From assembly GCF_007896435.1 (NCBI RefSeq), contig NZ_VCBL01000003.1, positions 1-32,077 on the forward strand: a stretch of 32,077 bases of DNA, written 5' to 3'. Of the stretch, positions 8,470 to 16,496 are shown piece after piece. The DNA is from Rummeliibacillus suwonensis (GTDB lineage: Bacteria > Bacillota > Bacilli > Bacillales_A > Planococcaceae). The position numbers and the translations under genes are program-made. The notes beneath the pieces are model-generated. The model ran no database searches, was not told the origin of the DNA, and saw only the letters and a list, made by a program, of their open reading frames with translations. How positions within the stretch are numbered: the stretch's first letter is position 1; the number at the start of each line of letters is the position of its first letter.

Positions 8470-9246
8470 TCACTTATACTTATCCCATGTTAATAGTGGT
8501 TTGATTTCTACACCTGCATCTAATAAGGCTTCTTTTATTTTCCTAGCAATTATAAGCGAACCTGGTGTATCTCCATGAAGCAATAAGCTATCGCCTATAA
8601 TTTCAAGTTCTTTTCCGTTAATAGAAATGGCCTTATAATTTATCACTAGATTCAGGATATTTTCAATAATTTCATCTATATCACGGATCACAGCATTTTT
8701 TTCATTTCTAGAAACTAATGATTTGTCGTCATTATATCTTCTATCAGCAAAAATAACAGTCGCAATATTGAGTTGCTTTTTTTGAGCAATTTCGGCTAAT
8801 TTTCCAGGCATACACATTAAAATTGTTTTGGCATCAAAATCTTTCACAGCATCTGTAATTGCTTCAGCATAAACTTCGTTGTATTGTGCCATATTCTGAA
8901 GTTGACCATGTGCCATCACATGTTGGAGAGTTCCATTATTTGCTTTTGCAAAGGCATATACTGCTCCTATTTGATACAGCACATCTGTATAAACTTCTTC
9001 ATAGCTTAACTGCATATCCCTTCTCCCAAAACCGACTCTATCAGGAAATCCAGGATGAGCCCCTACACCTGTTCGACTTTTAATAGCTGTCTGCACAGAT
9101 TTTTGAATCGTTCGCGGATCTCCCGCATGAAAACCGCACGCAATATTAGCCGATGAGATGATTTCTATCAGTTCAGCATCATTTGTAATGTTATAACGTC
9201 CAAAACCCTCTCCTAAATCAGCGCATAAATCGATTGTTCTTGGCAT
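8470..9246 (-). CDS. pxpA: 5-oxoprolinase subunit A (LamB/YcsF family)
   Basis: The 258-residue protein has the family signature DLCADLGEGFGRY near the N-terminus, then ANIACGFHAGDP and GVGAHPGFPDRVGFGRR, and a C-terminal LHGDTPGS. PxpA with PxpB and PxpC forms the prokaryotic ATP-dependent 5-oxoprolinase that opens pyroglutamate to L-glutamate. The frame extends to a GTG at 9261, but the ATG at 9246 sits 6 nt after GGAGG and is the likely start. That leaves 14 nt after the pxpC stop. It is the last gene of its operon. Confidence 0.94.
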   Translation of the reverse strand: MPRTIDLCADLGEGFGRYNITNDAELIEIISSANIACGFHAGDPRTIQKSVQTAIKSRTGVGAHPGFPDRVGFGRRDMQLSYEEVYTDVLYQIGAVYAFAKANNGTLQHVMAHGQLQNMAQYNEVYAEAITDAVKDFDAKTILMCMPGKLAEIAQKKQLNIATVIFADRRYNDDKSLVSRNEKNAVIRDIDEIIENILNLVINYKAISINGKELEIIGDSLLLHGDTPGSLIIARKIKEALLDAGVEIKPLLTWDKYK

Positions 9247-9260
9247 ACTATTCCTCCTCA

Positions 9261-10217
9261 CTAATGATAGTTATTTAAACTTAATAACTTTATCCAGTGT
9301 TCTTGTTGTTTTAATTCTTCAATAGCTTCCTCTATCGTAACTGGCTTGAATTGAATAGACTCACCTTCTTTTTTTTGAGCTGCAAACGGTAAGTCTGCTT
9401 CGATCACAGTCCCGATAACTGTATAGCCCCCTGACATTCCACAATGAGGCATTAACAAAATAGGGCATCCATTTCTAGGAACTTGAACCGCACCGGGCGT
9501 AATATAATAACTTAAAATGTCTACTGTATTTTGATGACGTAGTTTCTCTCCTTCTAATCGATATCCCATTTGATCAGACTCTCTAGATACTTTGTATGGA
9601 GTGGAAGTAAAAACCTCTTTTGAATATTCATCAAAAAAATCCTCATGTGGTCCCCAAATAAAACGAATAGTTTGCCTGTTTGAATAAACCGGAATACAAT
9701 CAGCCATTAATTTTCTACCATTTAATCGTAACGGCTTACGAGAATCCACTTTTCCGATAGCTATTTGGTCTCCCTTTCTCAACAGTCGGCCTTCCATCCC
9801 TCCATACTTACCACGTATAGAAGTTGATCGACTTCCTAAAATTTTAGGTACGTTAATCCCCCCTGCAATAGCTATATACGTATAACGCCCACTTTTATTT
9901 TTTCCAAATTTTAAAATATCCCCCTCTTTAAAAGGAATTACTTTCCACATAGAGATAGTATTTCCATTTAATTGTGGCGTACAGTCAGCTCCAGTAATAG
10001 CTATATAACCATTACCTTGAAATTTAAGACGCGGACCTACAACCGCAAATTCAATCCCAGCGCAATCTTCATGATTGCCTACTAAAATGTTCCCGATCCT
10101 ACAGGCAAGCTTGTCCATAGCACCTCCGATGGAAACACCATACTGTTGGTATTCTTCCCTACCTAGATCTTGAATCGTAACAAGTAATCCATTTTTTTCG
10201 ACTGTTATTGATTCCAT
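9261..10217 (-). CDS. pxpC: 5-oxoprolinase subunit C (biotin-dependent carboxyltransferase-like, KipA family)
   Basis: About 318 residues of the AHS2 (allophanate hydrolase subunit 2-like) domain. It starts with the typical GLLVTIQDLGREEYQQYGV, continues through EFAVVGPRLKF and IAIAGGINVP, and ends with the GPHEDFF and PGAVQVPRNGCPILLM motifs. It is part of the PxpABC 5-oxoprolinase. The B. subtilis homologue was first named KipA for a link to the KinA kinase, but the three-gene set here argues for the enzyme. The start is either GTG 10229 or ATG 10217; both overlap the end of pxpB, so the genes are translationally coupled. Confidence 0.93.
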   Translation of the reverse strand: MESITVEKNGLLVTIQDLGREEYQQYGVSIGGAMDKLACRIGNILVGNHEDCAGIEFAVVGPRLKFQGNGYIAITGADCTPQLNGNTISMWKVIPFKEGDILKFGKNKSGRYTYIAIAGGINVPKILGSRSTSIRGKYGGMEGRLLRKGDQIAIGKVDSRKPLRLNGRKLMADCIPVYSNRQTIRFIWGPHEDFFDEYSKEVFTSTPYKVSRESDQMGYRLEGEKLRHQNTVDILSYYITPGAVQVPRNGCPILLMPHCGMSGGYTVIGTVIEADLPFAAQKKEGESIQFKPVTIEEAIEELKQQEHWIKLLSLNNYH

Positions 10218-10939
10218 TGCTGATCCCACTCTTTTTGCATATTTTCATCCCAATTCTCTGCTTCAGTGGAAGTAATCAATTTATAACAAATATAATCACC
10301 CACATTGACTCGATTAGGAGGACTAACTGAAAAATCAAAGATATTCATCGGTGTCCATCCTATCAAATTCCAGCCTCCAGGTGATTCAACCGTATAAATT
10401 GTACACATATTATTTGCAATCGCTACGCTCCCCGCAGGTACTTGTAAACGTGGCACTTTTTTTCTTGGTAATGATAAATCAGAATTAATCTCACCCATAT
10501 ATGGAAAACCCGCTATAAATCCATTTAAATACACATAGAATTCTTGACCGACTATTTCATCAATGATCTTCTCTTCTTTGATTTTTAAAATTTCAGAAAC
10601 TTCTTTTAAATCGGGTGAGTATTTGCCACCAAAAATAATTGGCACATATATTTTTTTAGGAGATCCAAAATCCTCCATTTTTTCGTTAGATTGATTTGAC
10701 TTCAAAAATTCCTCGATTGCTGTTTCCTTTATGATAAGCGGATTATATCGAATAGATAATGTATTCATAGCTGGAATTACTTGAAGAATTCCTTCTAAGG
10801 GATGGCTTTTGAAAAGATCATGATAAAATTGAATCTGCACCGTTATTTCTTTAGTTAGTTCTTGAGGGAATTGAAGAACTAATACCTTTTCCCCCAATCT
10901 CTTTAACATATAACTCAGCTGTTGTTTACTCTCTGCCAA
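10205..10939 (-). CDS. pxpB: 5-oxoprolinase subunit B (KipI family)
   Basis: About 244 residues of the AHS1 domain. The N-terminal part carries IPAMNTLSIRYNP. The C-terminal part carries FIAGFPYMGEI, then PRKKVPRLQVPAGSVAIA and SPGGWNLIGWTP, which are the family's conserved core. Together with PxpC it should form the ATP-dependent half of 5-oxoprolinase. The start is uncertain: TTG 10939 is 9 nt after GGAG, while ATG 10948 and TTG 10954 lie in frame upstream without a good site. B. subtilis KipI begins close to the first conserved block, which favours the shorter form. Confidence 0.93.
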   Translation of the reverse strand: MAESKQQLSYMLKRLGEKVLVLQFPQELTKEITVQIQFYHDLFKSHPLEGILQVIPAMNTLSIRYNPLIIKETAIEEFLKSNQSNEKMEDFGSPKKIYVPIIFGGKYSPDLKEVSEILKIKEEKIIDEIVGQEFYVYLNGFIAGFPYMGEINSDLSLPRKKVPRLQVPAGSVAIANNMCTIYTVESPGGWNLIGWTPMNIFDFSVSPPNRVNVGDYICYKLITSTEAENWDENMQKEWDQQWNQ

Positions 10940-10963
10940 AATGACCATCTCCAAAAGTTATAA

Positions 10964-11923
10964 TTAATGTATAATTTGAACAATCAGCATCCATATAGGG
11001 ACAATGAATAAAGAAGTAATCGTGGATACCGTCACCATAATTGCCGCATATTCTGAATCTGCATGATTAACTTTGGCAACAACAGGGGCATTCGTCATCA
11101 CAGGCATTGCCGCTTGCATCACAAATACCTGTTTCATCAATAACGGCAATGGCAAAAACCACACAATCAAAATCATAATTCCTGGTGCAATGACAAAACG
11201 TCCAAGCAATATACCAAGCATATCTTTCGTAAACTTAATGGAAGTAATACCGGTAAAGAAAATAGAAATCCCGATAAACAGCATAGATAATGGCGTTGTT
11301 AAATTTCCGGTAAATTTAAAATAGGACATTAAAAAATCAGGTAATTTAACATTAAGCATTAGTAATATTACTGCTAGGAAAAAACCAATCAAAGGTGGAT
11401 TGATTACCTTCTTTGCAACAGCGGAAAATGACGTTTTACCACTACTATTATTGCCACCCACTCCATCCTTACTGATCAATTGCACGCCTAAAGTCCAAAA
11501 GAAAAATGTATTAGCAAAATAATATAATAGAACATAAGGTAAACTTTCTGCTCCAAATAACGCCAAATTTAATGGAATTCCAATAAATACACTATTGGAA
11601 TTAAAAAACATGGACGAGAAAGTACCTTTTCGTCCATCTTTTACTTTTAATAACTTACAAAAAGCAAAAGAAACAAACATAGTGATCACTATCGAAACGA
11701 TGGGAACTACTACTCCAGGAGCTAAATGCATTAACTTATCTCTTGAAAAATCTGTCAATATAAAGTGCAACATGTATGCTGGTAGAGCGATATTGGTTAC
11801 CAATTTAGCAATAAGTCCTGAGTTTACTTGATTAAACCATTTCCTAGCTGATAAATAATAGCCAGTCCCTATTAGGAGTAGCATCGTTATAACGCTTTCA
11901 ACCGCTAAAACTAAAACATTCAT
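10964..11923 (-). CDS. AEC-family permease (auxin efflux carrier/malate permease type)
   Basis: The 319-residue protein has about ten hydrophobic segments in two halves, with the family features NIALPAYML, FNSNSVFIGIPL, TTPLSMLFIGISI and, near the C-terminus, MQAAMPVMTNAPVVA. AEC proteins move organic acids or amino-acid-like anions. It lies between the aminotransferase and pxpB in a tight operon (10 nt on the downstream side). Here it may take the role that YcsG, an NRAMP-like protein, has next to pxp genes in B. subtilis. The direction of transport and the substrate are not visible from sequence. Confidence 0.88.
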   Translation of the reverse strand: MNVLVLAVESVITMLLLIGTGYYLSARKWFNQVNSGLIAKLVTNIALPAYMLHFILTDFSRDKLMHLAPGVVVPIVSIVITMFVSFAFCKLLKVKDGRKGTFSSMFFNSNSVFIGIPLNLALFGAESLPYVLLYYFANTFFFWTLGVQLISKDGVGGNNSSGKTSFSAVAKKVINPPLIGFFLAVILLMLNVKLPDFLMSYFKFTGNLTTPLSMLFIGISIFFTGITSIKFTKDMLGILLGRFVIAPGIMILIVWFLPLPLLMKQVFVMQAAMPVMTNAPVVAKVNHADSEYAAIMVTVSTITSLFIVPIWMLIVQIIH

Positions 11924-11933
11924 GGTCTTTCTC

Positions 11934-13124
11934 CTAGTAGTTATATTTTGTTTTTTCTTTTAAAAATAATTTTAATCGATCCATTGCCTTTTCGATATTT
12001 TCATAGCTAGTTGAATAAGCCAGTCGAATATACCCTTCTCCACCATCTCCAAATGCACTTCCTGGTACACAAGCGATTTGTGCCTCTTCTAATAATAAAA
12101 CAGCTAATTCTTTAGAAGAGTAATTCAATGTCTTAAAAGATGGAAAAACATAAAATGCTCCTTTTGGTCCAACGCAATCTACGCCTGGCATTTCTTTTAA
12201 TCTACTAATAATCAACTTGCGACGATCATCAAAACTTTTTACCATTTCACATACAGCTTTTTGATCATCTTTATAAGCTGCAACGCCCCCATATTGAGCA
12301 AATGATGTTGCACTTGATGTGTTGTATTGGTGCATTTTTTTAATAGGATTGATTAATGTTGCTTCACCTGCAACATATCCCAATCTCCATCCATCCATTG
12401 AGTAGGCTTTTGAAAAACCGTTAATGACTATTGTGTGTTCGCTCATATTTGGTAATGATGCAATACTAATATGCTCCGCATCATCGTAAATCAATTTTTC
12501 ATAAATCTCATCACTAACCACAATTAGATTATGTCGAATTGCAATATCTGCAATCTTTTCTAAATGGCTTTTAGATAAAACTGAACCCGTTGGATTATGT
12601 GGAGAATTAATCAATAATAATTTTGTTTTCGATGTTATCTTCGCTTCTATATCTGCTGGACTCATTAAAAAATCCTCTTCTTCTTTCAAAGTAACAGGGA
12701 CTGGCACTCCTCCAGCGATTTTGACAATGTATTGATACTCAAGCCACCCTGGGTCTGGTATGATGACTTCATCACCTTCATTTACATAAGCAAGAATAAC
12801 ATCTAACACTGCTTCTTTACATCCTACCGTAACAACAACCCCATTTTCAGGATCTACGGTAATATGATTATCATTTTTTAACTTATTCGCAATCTCTTTT
12901 CTTAATTCTAAAATGCCTGTATTAGCAGTGTAATGTACTTGCCCATCCTTTAGAGCAGTAATCGCTGCTTCTTTAATATGTTGCGGCGTGTCAAAGTCTG
13001 GTCTTCCAATCTCCATATGAACAATGTCTACGCCTTCTTTTTCAAGTTTAGCCGCTTTATCGAAAACTTCTCGAATGCTTGAAAATGGAATATTACGGGC
13101 TCTTTCTGATATTTTTTCTTCCAT
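11934..13124 (-). CDS. Class I/II pyridoxal-phosphate aminotransferase
   Basis: The 396-residue protein is of aspartate-aminotransferase fold type I. It shows SPHNPTG with Asn177, SDEIYE with Asp205, and the PLP lysine Lys239 in GFSKAYSMDGWRLGY, plus the C-terminal arginine region EGYIRLAYS that usually binds the substrate carboxylate. The frame continues upstream to 13154, but the ATG at 13124 follows AAAGTGGTGATT, a long match to the anti-Shine-Dalgarno, and lies 1 nt after the rid stop. Donor specificity is open. Next to an omega-amidase-like gene, a glutamine or glutamate transaminase role is one reasonable idea. Confidence 0.93.
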   Translation of the reverse strand: MEEKISERARNIPFSSIREVFDKAAKLEKEGVDIVHMEIGRPDFDTPQHIKEAAITALKDGQVHYTANTGILELRKEIANKLKNDNHITVDPENGVVVTVGCKEAVLDVILAYVNEGDEVIIPDPGWLEYQYIVKIAGGVPVPVTLKEEEDFLMSPADIEAKITSKTKLLLINSPHNPTGSVLSKSHLEKIADIAIRHNLIVVSDEIYEKLIYDDAEHISIASLPNMSEHTIVINGFSKAYSMDGWRLGYVAGEATLINPIKKMHQYNTSSATSFAQYGGVAAYKDDQKAVCEMVKSFDDRRKLIISRLKEMPGVDCVGPKGAFYVFPSFKTLNYSSKELAVLLLEEAQIACVPGSAFGDGGEGYIRLAYSTSYENIEKAMDRLKLFLKEKTKYNY

Positions 13125-13125
13125 T

Positions 13126-13605
13126 CTAATCACCACTTTCTTTAATTTGAACAATTAATTCGATTTCAACTGGACTATCTTGCGGTAATTCACTGACACC
13201 TATAGCAGTTCTAGAGTGTTTTCCTTTTTCTCCTAATAATTCCTCTAGCAAGTTGGATGCTCCATCTATAACTCTTGGTTGTTGATTAAATCTGCTATAT
13301 GAATTAACAAATCCTCTTAACTGAACGACCTTTTCAATTACATCAAGATTATTTGTAAATTGCTTTATTTGTGACAAACTGTTGATTATGCATATACGAC
13401 TTATTTCTTGCGCCTGTTCAATGGTGAAATCTTTTCCAACTTTGCCTTTCCATTTTAATGTACCGTCTACTCTAGGCAATTGTCCGCTTATAAATAATAG
13501 ATTTTCATATTGAACAATAGGTACATAAGAAAAAAGAGGAGGTTTAGCAGCTGGCAACTGATAACCTAATTTTTCTAATTTACTTTCGATAATCGACATT
13601 TTCAT
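13126..13605 (-). CDS. Rid/YjgF-family protein (long form)
   Basis: The 159-residue protein is longer than classical RidA (about 125). It keeps the fold pattern: NLLFISGQLPRVDG, the RTAIGVSELPQDSPVEIEL block with the conserved arginine that binds the substrate carboxylate, and a C-terminal strand. RidA enzymes hydrolyse reactive enamine/imine products made by PLP dehydratases, and this gene directly follows a PLP fold-type II dehydratase/racemase-like gene with a 4-nt overlap. A second in-frame ATG at 13599 is better spaced from the AAGG motif and may be the true start. The extended N-terminus resembles the uncharacterised longer Rid group. Confidence 0.88.
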   Translation of the reverse strand: MKMSIIESKLEKLGYQLPAAKPPLFSYVPIVQYENLLFISGQLPRVDGTLKWKGKVGKDFTIEQAQEISRICIINSLSQIKQFTNNLDVIEKVVQLRGFVNSYSRFNQQPRVIDGASNLLEELLGEKGKHSRTAIGVSELPQDSPVEIELIVQIKESGD

Positions 13606-14576
13606 ACACCTTCTTCTTTTTCATCTTTATATACTAATTCTAATATTTCTTTAAGATCACTATTTCCACCAGACACAATACACGCGATATTTAATTGTTC
13701 AGCTTGAAATTTTTTGAACATTACCGCAGCAATTACTGTAGCTGACGAGGGTTCTATCAATTGTTTTGTTCGTTCATATACAAATTTTAATGTCTGTTTA
13801 ATTTCCAATTCAGAGACTAACACCACATCATCTAAATATTTGCTCATAATTTCAAATGTAAGATTACCTGGCTTCAAGGCACGCAATCCATCTGCAATCG
13901 TTGTAGTACTTGGAATAGATGTGATTTTTTTATTTTTGAAAGATAAATAGGTATCGTTTGCGATAGCTGGTTCTACACCAATCACTTTAATTTTTGGATT
14001 TAACGATTTCAAAGCAATTAAATTACCTGAAATTAAACCGCCACCTCCAATTGGAATCACTACAATATCAATGTTGGAAATTTGCTCCAATAATTCTAAC
14101 CCGATCGTCCCTTGCCCAGCTATAATCTCTTCATCATCATAAGGAGGAATAAATTCTCCATTTCCTTGCTGTGCCAATTTTATAGCTTTTTCAATACGTT
14201 CACTAGATGTAGTTCCGCAAAATTCTATTTTTCCGTTATAGGCTCTAATAGCGTTCAATTTACACTGTTTAGCGTCTATAGGTACCACAATAGTTGATGG
14301 AATATGAAGATGTTGCGTAATATAGGCAACTGCTTGACCGTGGTTACCAGAAGAAGCCGCTGTGACAAATTTCATCGCTCGATTTTCTAAAATAGCAAGC
14401 ACCTTATTACTGGCTCCACGTATTTTAAATGAACCTGTTTTTTGTAAATGCTCAGCCTTTAAATAAACATTATTACCACATGTTCGAGATAACTCCAAAG
14501 AAGTAATTATTGGTGTCTTTTTTACAATATTCCGAACTCTTTCTCTAGCTTTGGACACATCTTTTATATCAATCAA
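13602..14576 (-). CDS. PLP-dependent fold-type II enzyme (threonine dehydratase/serine racemase-like)
   Basis: The 324-residue protein has no C-terminal ACT regulatory domain, so it is not biosynthetic IlvA. The PLP lysine is Lys51 in GSFKIRGAS, the phosphate-binding glycine loop is GGGG (177-180), and the cofactor asparagine motif is SSGNHGQ (75-81). The SS before GNH matches serine racemases and hydroxyaspartate dehydratases, whereas dehydratases such as IlvA usually have Ala in the second position. It could therefore racemise or deaminate serine, threonine, aspartate or 3-hydroxyaspartate. The start is a TTG, 10 nt after GGAGG, with no usable in-frame ATG nearby. It is the first gene of the seven-gene pxp operon. 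Confidence 0.9.
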   Translation of the reverse strand: MIDIKDVSKARERVRNIVKKTPIITSLELSRTCGNNVYLKAEHLQKTGSFKIRGASNKVLAILENRAMKFVTAASSGNHGQAVAYITQHLHIPSTIVVPIDAKQCKLNAIRAYNGKIEFCGTTSSERIEKAIKLAQQGNGEFIPPYDDEEIIAGQGTIGLELLEQISNIDIVVIPIGGGGLISGNLIALKSLNPKIKVIGVEPAIANDTYLSFKNKKITSIPSTTTIADGLRALKPGNLTFEIMSKYLDDVVLVSELEIKQTLKFVYERTKQLIEPSSATVIAAVMFKKFQAEQLNIACIVSGGNSDLKEILELVYKDEKEEGV

Positions 14577-14607
14577 AAGTTATCATCCTCCTTTGTTTCA
14601 TTTTTCG

Positions 14608-14666
14608 GAACTACAGTTCCTAATATTGATATTAAAATTATAATACCGTTTCTACATCCATTGCAA
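14608..14666 (-). promoter_or_regulatory. Promoter and operator of the pxp operon
   Basis: On the minus strand: TTGCAA (14666-14661), an 18-nt spacer and TATAAT (14642-14637). A perfect palindrome GGAACT-AC-AGTTCC (14608-14621) begins 15 nt past the -10 box. Its flank TTTCGGAACTA (14603-14613) is identical to the complement of 8138-8148 at the ycsI promoter. Confidence 0.7.
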
Positions 14667-14715
14667 CCTCTTTTAAAATTTTGTAAATTTAAATAACAAA
14701 ATAATGTTATGTTAT

Positions 14716-14774
14716 TTGACATGTATCAATTTATCTATTATAGTGAATGCTATTAAAAAAACTGAAGTTTCAGT
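14716..14774 (+). promoter_or_regulatory. Promoter and operator of the nitrilase-DUF2848 unit
   Basis: TTGACA (14716-14721), a 17-nt spacer and TATAGT (14739-14744) make a near-consensus promoter. A perfect palindrome ACTGAA-GT-TTCAGT (14761-14774) starts 16 nt past the -10 box, inside the 5' leader. Confidence 0.78.
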
Positions 14775-14800
14775 AAATTTTAGAATTAGGAGGTATCACA

Positions 14801-15577
14801 ATGAAAGTTGGGATTATACAACTAGAAATAAATGATGATGAAAGTCCAAAACAACGTCTACAAAGAGTAGATGCATTGTTAGAGAACATGAAGGTATGTG
14901 ATTTAATTCTATTGCCTGAAATGTGGATGACGGGCTATTTTTCTTTCGATCATTATGTATGTGAAGCGCAATCAATTGATGGGGAATTTGTTACACACTA
15001 TTCAAACATGGCTAAAAAATTAAATGCTTATCTTTACGCTGGAAGTTTTGTTGAACTGAAAGGAGAGGAATATTTTAATACAAGTGTATTTTTTGATAGA
15101 AATGGTGCATTAACTGGTGTTTATCGAAAAATACATCTATTTCGCTATGGTTCTTTGGAGGGGAAATTACTTACTCGTGGGAAAAAAACTACTGTCGTCG
15201 ATACAGAATTTGGAAAAATAGGATTAGCAACTTGCTATGATTTAAGATTCCCTGAACTATTTAGAAAAGAACTAGAATTAGGTGCCCAAATCTTCTTGAT
15301 TACATCCGCTTGGCCTTTATCTCGTATTGATCATTGGAAAATTTTCAATCAAGCAAGAGCGCTGGAAAATCAATGTTACTTAATCTCCTGCAATTGTGTC
15401 GGTACCACAAGGAAAGTCCAATTAGGCGGACATAGTAGTATTGTCAATCCCCTAGGAATTGTAGAAAAATATGCACAAGCAAATGAGGATATTCTATATT
15501 TTGATATAGATACATCAAAAGTTGCTCAAATACGTGAAGAATTCCCTCAAATAAAACATATTGTTCCTATTGATTAA
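14801..15577 (+). CDS. Carbon-nitrogen hydrolase, omega-amidase (Nit2/YafV)-like
   Basis: The 258-residue nitrilase-superfamily enzyme has the catalytic triad Glu40 (LLPEMWMTGYF), Lys110 (YRKIHLF) and Cys145 (ATCYDLRFPELF). The KIHLF, CYDLRFPEL, HWKIFNQARALENQ and GHSSIVNPLG stretches resemble mammalian Nit2 and bacterial YafV, which hydrolyse 2-oxoglutaramate or 2-oxosuccinamate. These products arise by transamination of glutamine or asparagine, and a transaminase is encoded in the divergent operon. Other small-amide substrates remain possible. A perfect AGGAGG lies upstream of the ATG, and the gene is followed after 13 nt by the DUF2848 gene. Confidence 0.9.
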   Translation: MKVGIIQLEINDDESPKQRLQRVDALLENMKVCDLILLPEMWMTGYFSFDHYVCEAQSIDGEFVTHYSNMAKKLNAYLYAGSFVELKGEEYFNTSVFFDRNGALTGVYRKIHLFRYGSLEGKLLTRGKKTTVVDTEFGKIGLATCYDLRFPELFRKELELGAQIFLITSAWPLSRIDHWKIFNQARALENQCYLISCNCVGTTRKVQLGGHSSIVNPLGIVEKYAQANEDILYFDIDTSKVAQIREEFPQIKHIVPID

Positions 15578-15590
15578 AGAGGTGATCATA

Positions 15591-16259
15591 ATGGAAATTA
15601 AAATTAATAACAAAACAATAGATTGGATACCTAATAAACTCCTAATCGCTGGCTTTACTGGCCGAAATCAAGAAGAAATCAAAGCACATATCCAAGAGCT
15701 AAAAGAAATTGGTATACCTGAACCAGATGAAGTACCTGCAATCTATCACTTATCTCCTTCTTTGTTAACAACCAAATCAGAAATTTTCGCAATTAATCAA
15801 GAAAGTAGTGGGGAAATCGAATACATTTTACTACATATTGGAGATGAATGGTATGTTGGGCTAGGGAGCGATCATACAGATCGTGAACTTGAAAAAGTTT
15901 CATTCGCAAAATCAAAACAAGTCTGTGCAAAGCCTATTTCAAAAGAATACTGGAATCTATCAAGTGTTTCTGAGATATGGGATACATTAAAAATAAAAAG
16001 CTGGGTAACTATTGATGGTAAAGAGGAAATTTATCAGGAAGGGACATTAGAAAACCTTCTCCACCCAACAGATTTGTTAAATATATTGACTAATAGGGGA
16101 TATGATTTAGAAAATACTGTATTGTTCTGTGGCACATTACCGATCATCAATGGAGATTTTATATATGGAGATCGATTTAGGGCTGAAATAATAAATCCAC
16201 AAACGAAGGAAAAAATCCATTTAGACTATCATATAACTTTCTCAAAAACACAAAAATAA
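15591..16259 (+). CDS. DUF2848 family protein
   Basis: The 222-residue protein matches the DUF2848 pattern: IAGFTGRNQEEIKAHI, then VPAIYHLSPSLLT, the central GLGSDHTDRELE, AKSKQVCAKP, the YQEGTLENLL stretch and LFCGTLP. The family has no established activity. Its fold is annotated as related to fumarylacetoacetate hydrolases, so a hydrolase or lyase acting on an acidic metabolite is plausible. The frame could begin at 15561, but the ATG at 15591 with AAAGAGGTGATCATA in front is the right start. It forms a two-gene unit with the omega-amidase-like gene and probably acts in the same pathway. Confidence 0.88.
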   Translation: MEIKINNKTIDWIPNKLLIAGFTGRNQEEIKAHIQELKEIGIPEPDEVPAIYHLSPSLLTTKSEIFAINQESSGEIEYILLHIGDEWYVGLGSDHTDRELEKVSFAKSKQVCAKPISKEYWNLSSVSEIWDTLKIKSWVTIDGKEEIYQEGTLENLLHPTDLLNILTNRGYDLENTVLFCGTLPIINGDFIYGDRFRAEIINPQTKEKIHLDYHITFSKTQK

Positions 16260-16293
16260 TTAAAAAGTAATCTTTTCCTTTTGAGCAGCCTCG

Positions 16294-16323
16294 TAAATAT
16301 TAAATTGGTATCTAATATTTACA
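16294..16323 (+). terminator. Hairpin after the nitrilase-DUF2848 unit
   Basis: A perfect 10-bp stem, GTAAATATTA and TAATATTTAC with a 10-nt loop, lies 34 nt after the stop codon. Outer CAGC/GCTG arms could extend it. The following sequence has only a short T-rich stretch (CATTTTAAAG), so termination is plausible but not strong. Confidence 0.5.
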
Positions 16324-16413
16324 GAGTGCTGTTCATTTTAAAGAAAGGTTGCTTTTCCAATGATTTATTTTCTCACATATTAATGAGCAGTAAAATCCAC
16401 AAGGACCCGAGTA

Positions 16414-16447
16414 ACAAGTAAAGAACCATTGTAAATCATTTACTTGT
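16414..16447. repeat. Inverted repeat between convergent genes
   Basis: A perfect 9-bp inverted repeat, ACAAGTAAA (16414-16422) and TTTACTTGT (16439-16447), lies between the DUF2848 gene and the iclR-like gene. No T-run follows on either strand, so its role as a bidirectional terminator is uncertain. The rest of 16324-16496 shows nothing else recognisable. Confidence 0.45.
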
Positions 16448-16496
16448 AAAAAACTAATTGCAGCAGCAAGTATAAAGAATCCCTTTTTGGAAAGTT

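Noticed and set aside
8470-10954. Reading the three genes as KipI/KipA regulators of sporulation kinase KinA
   Set aside because: The presence of all three subunits together, plus a YcsI-like gene and transporters, fits the PxpABC 5-oxoprolinase. An added regulatory effect cannot be seen from sequence.
13602-14576. Biosynthetic threonine deaminase IlvA
   Set aside because: The C-terminal ACT regulatory domain is missing, the motif is SSGNHGQ, and no branched-chain amino acid genes are nearby.
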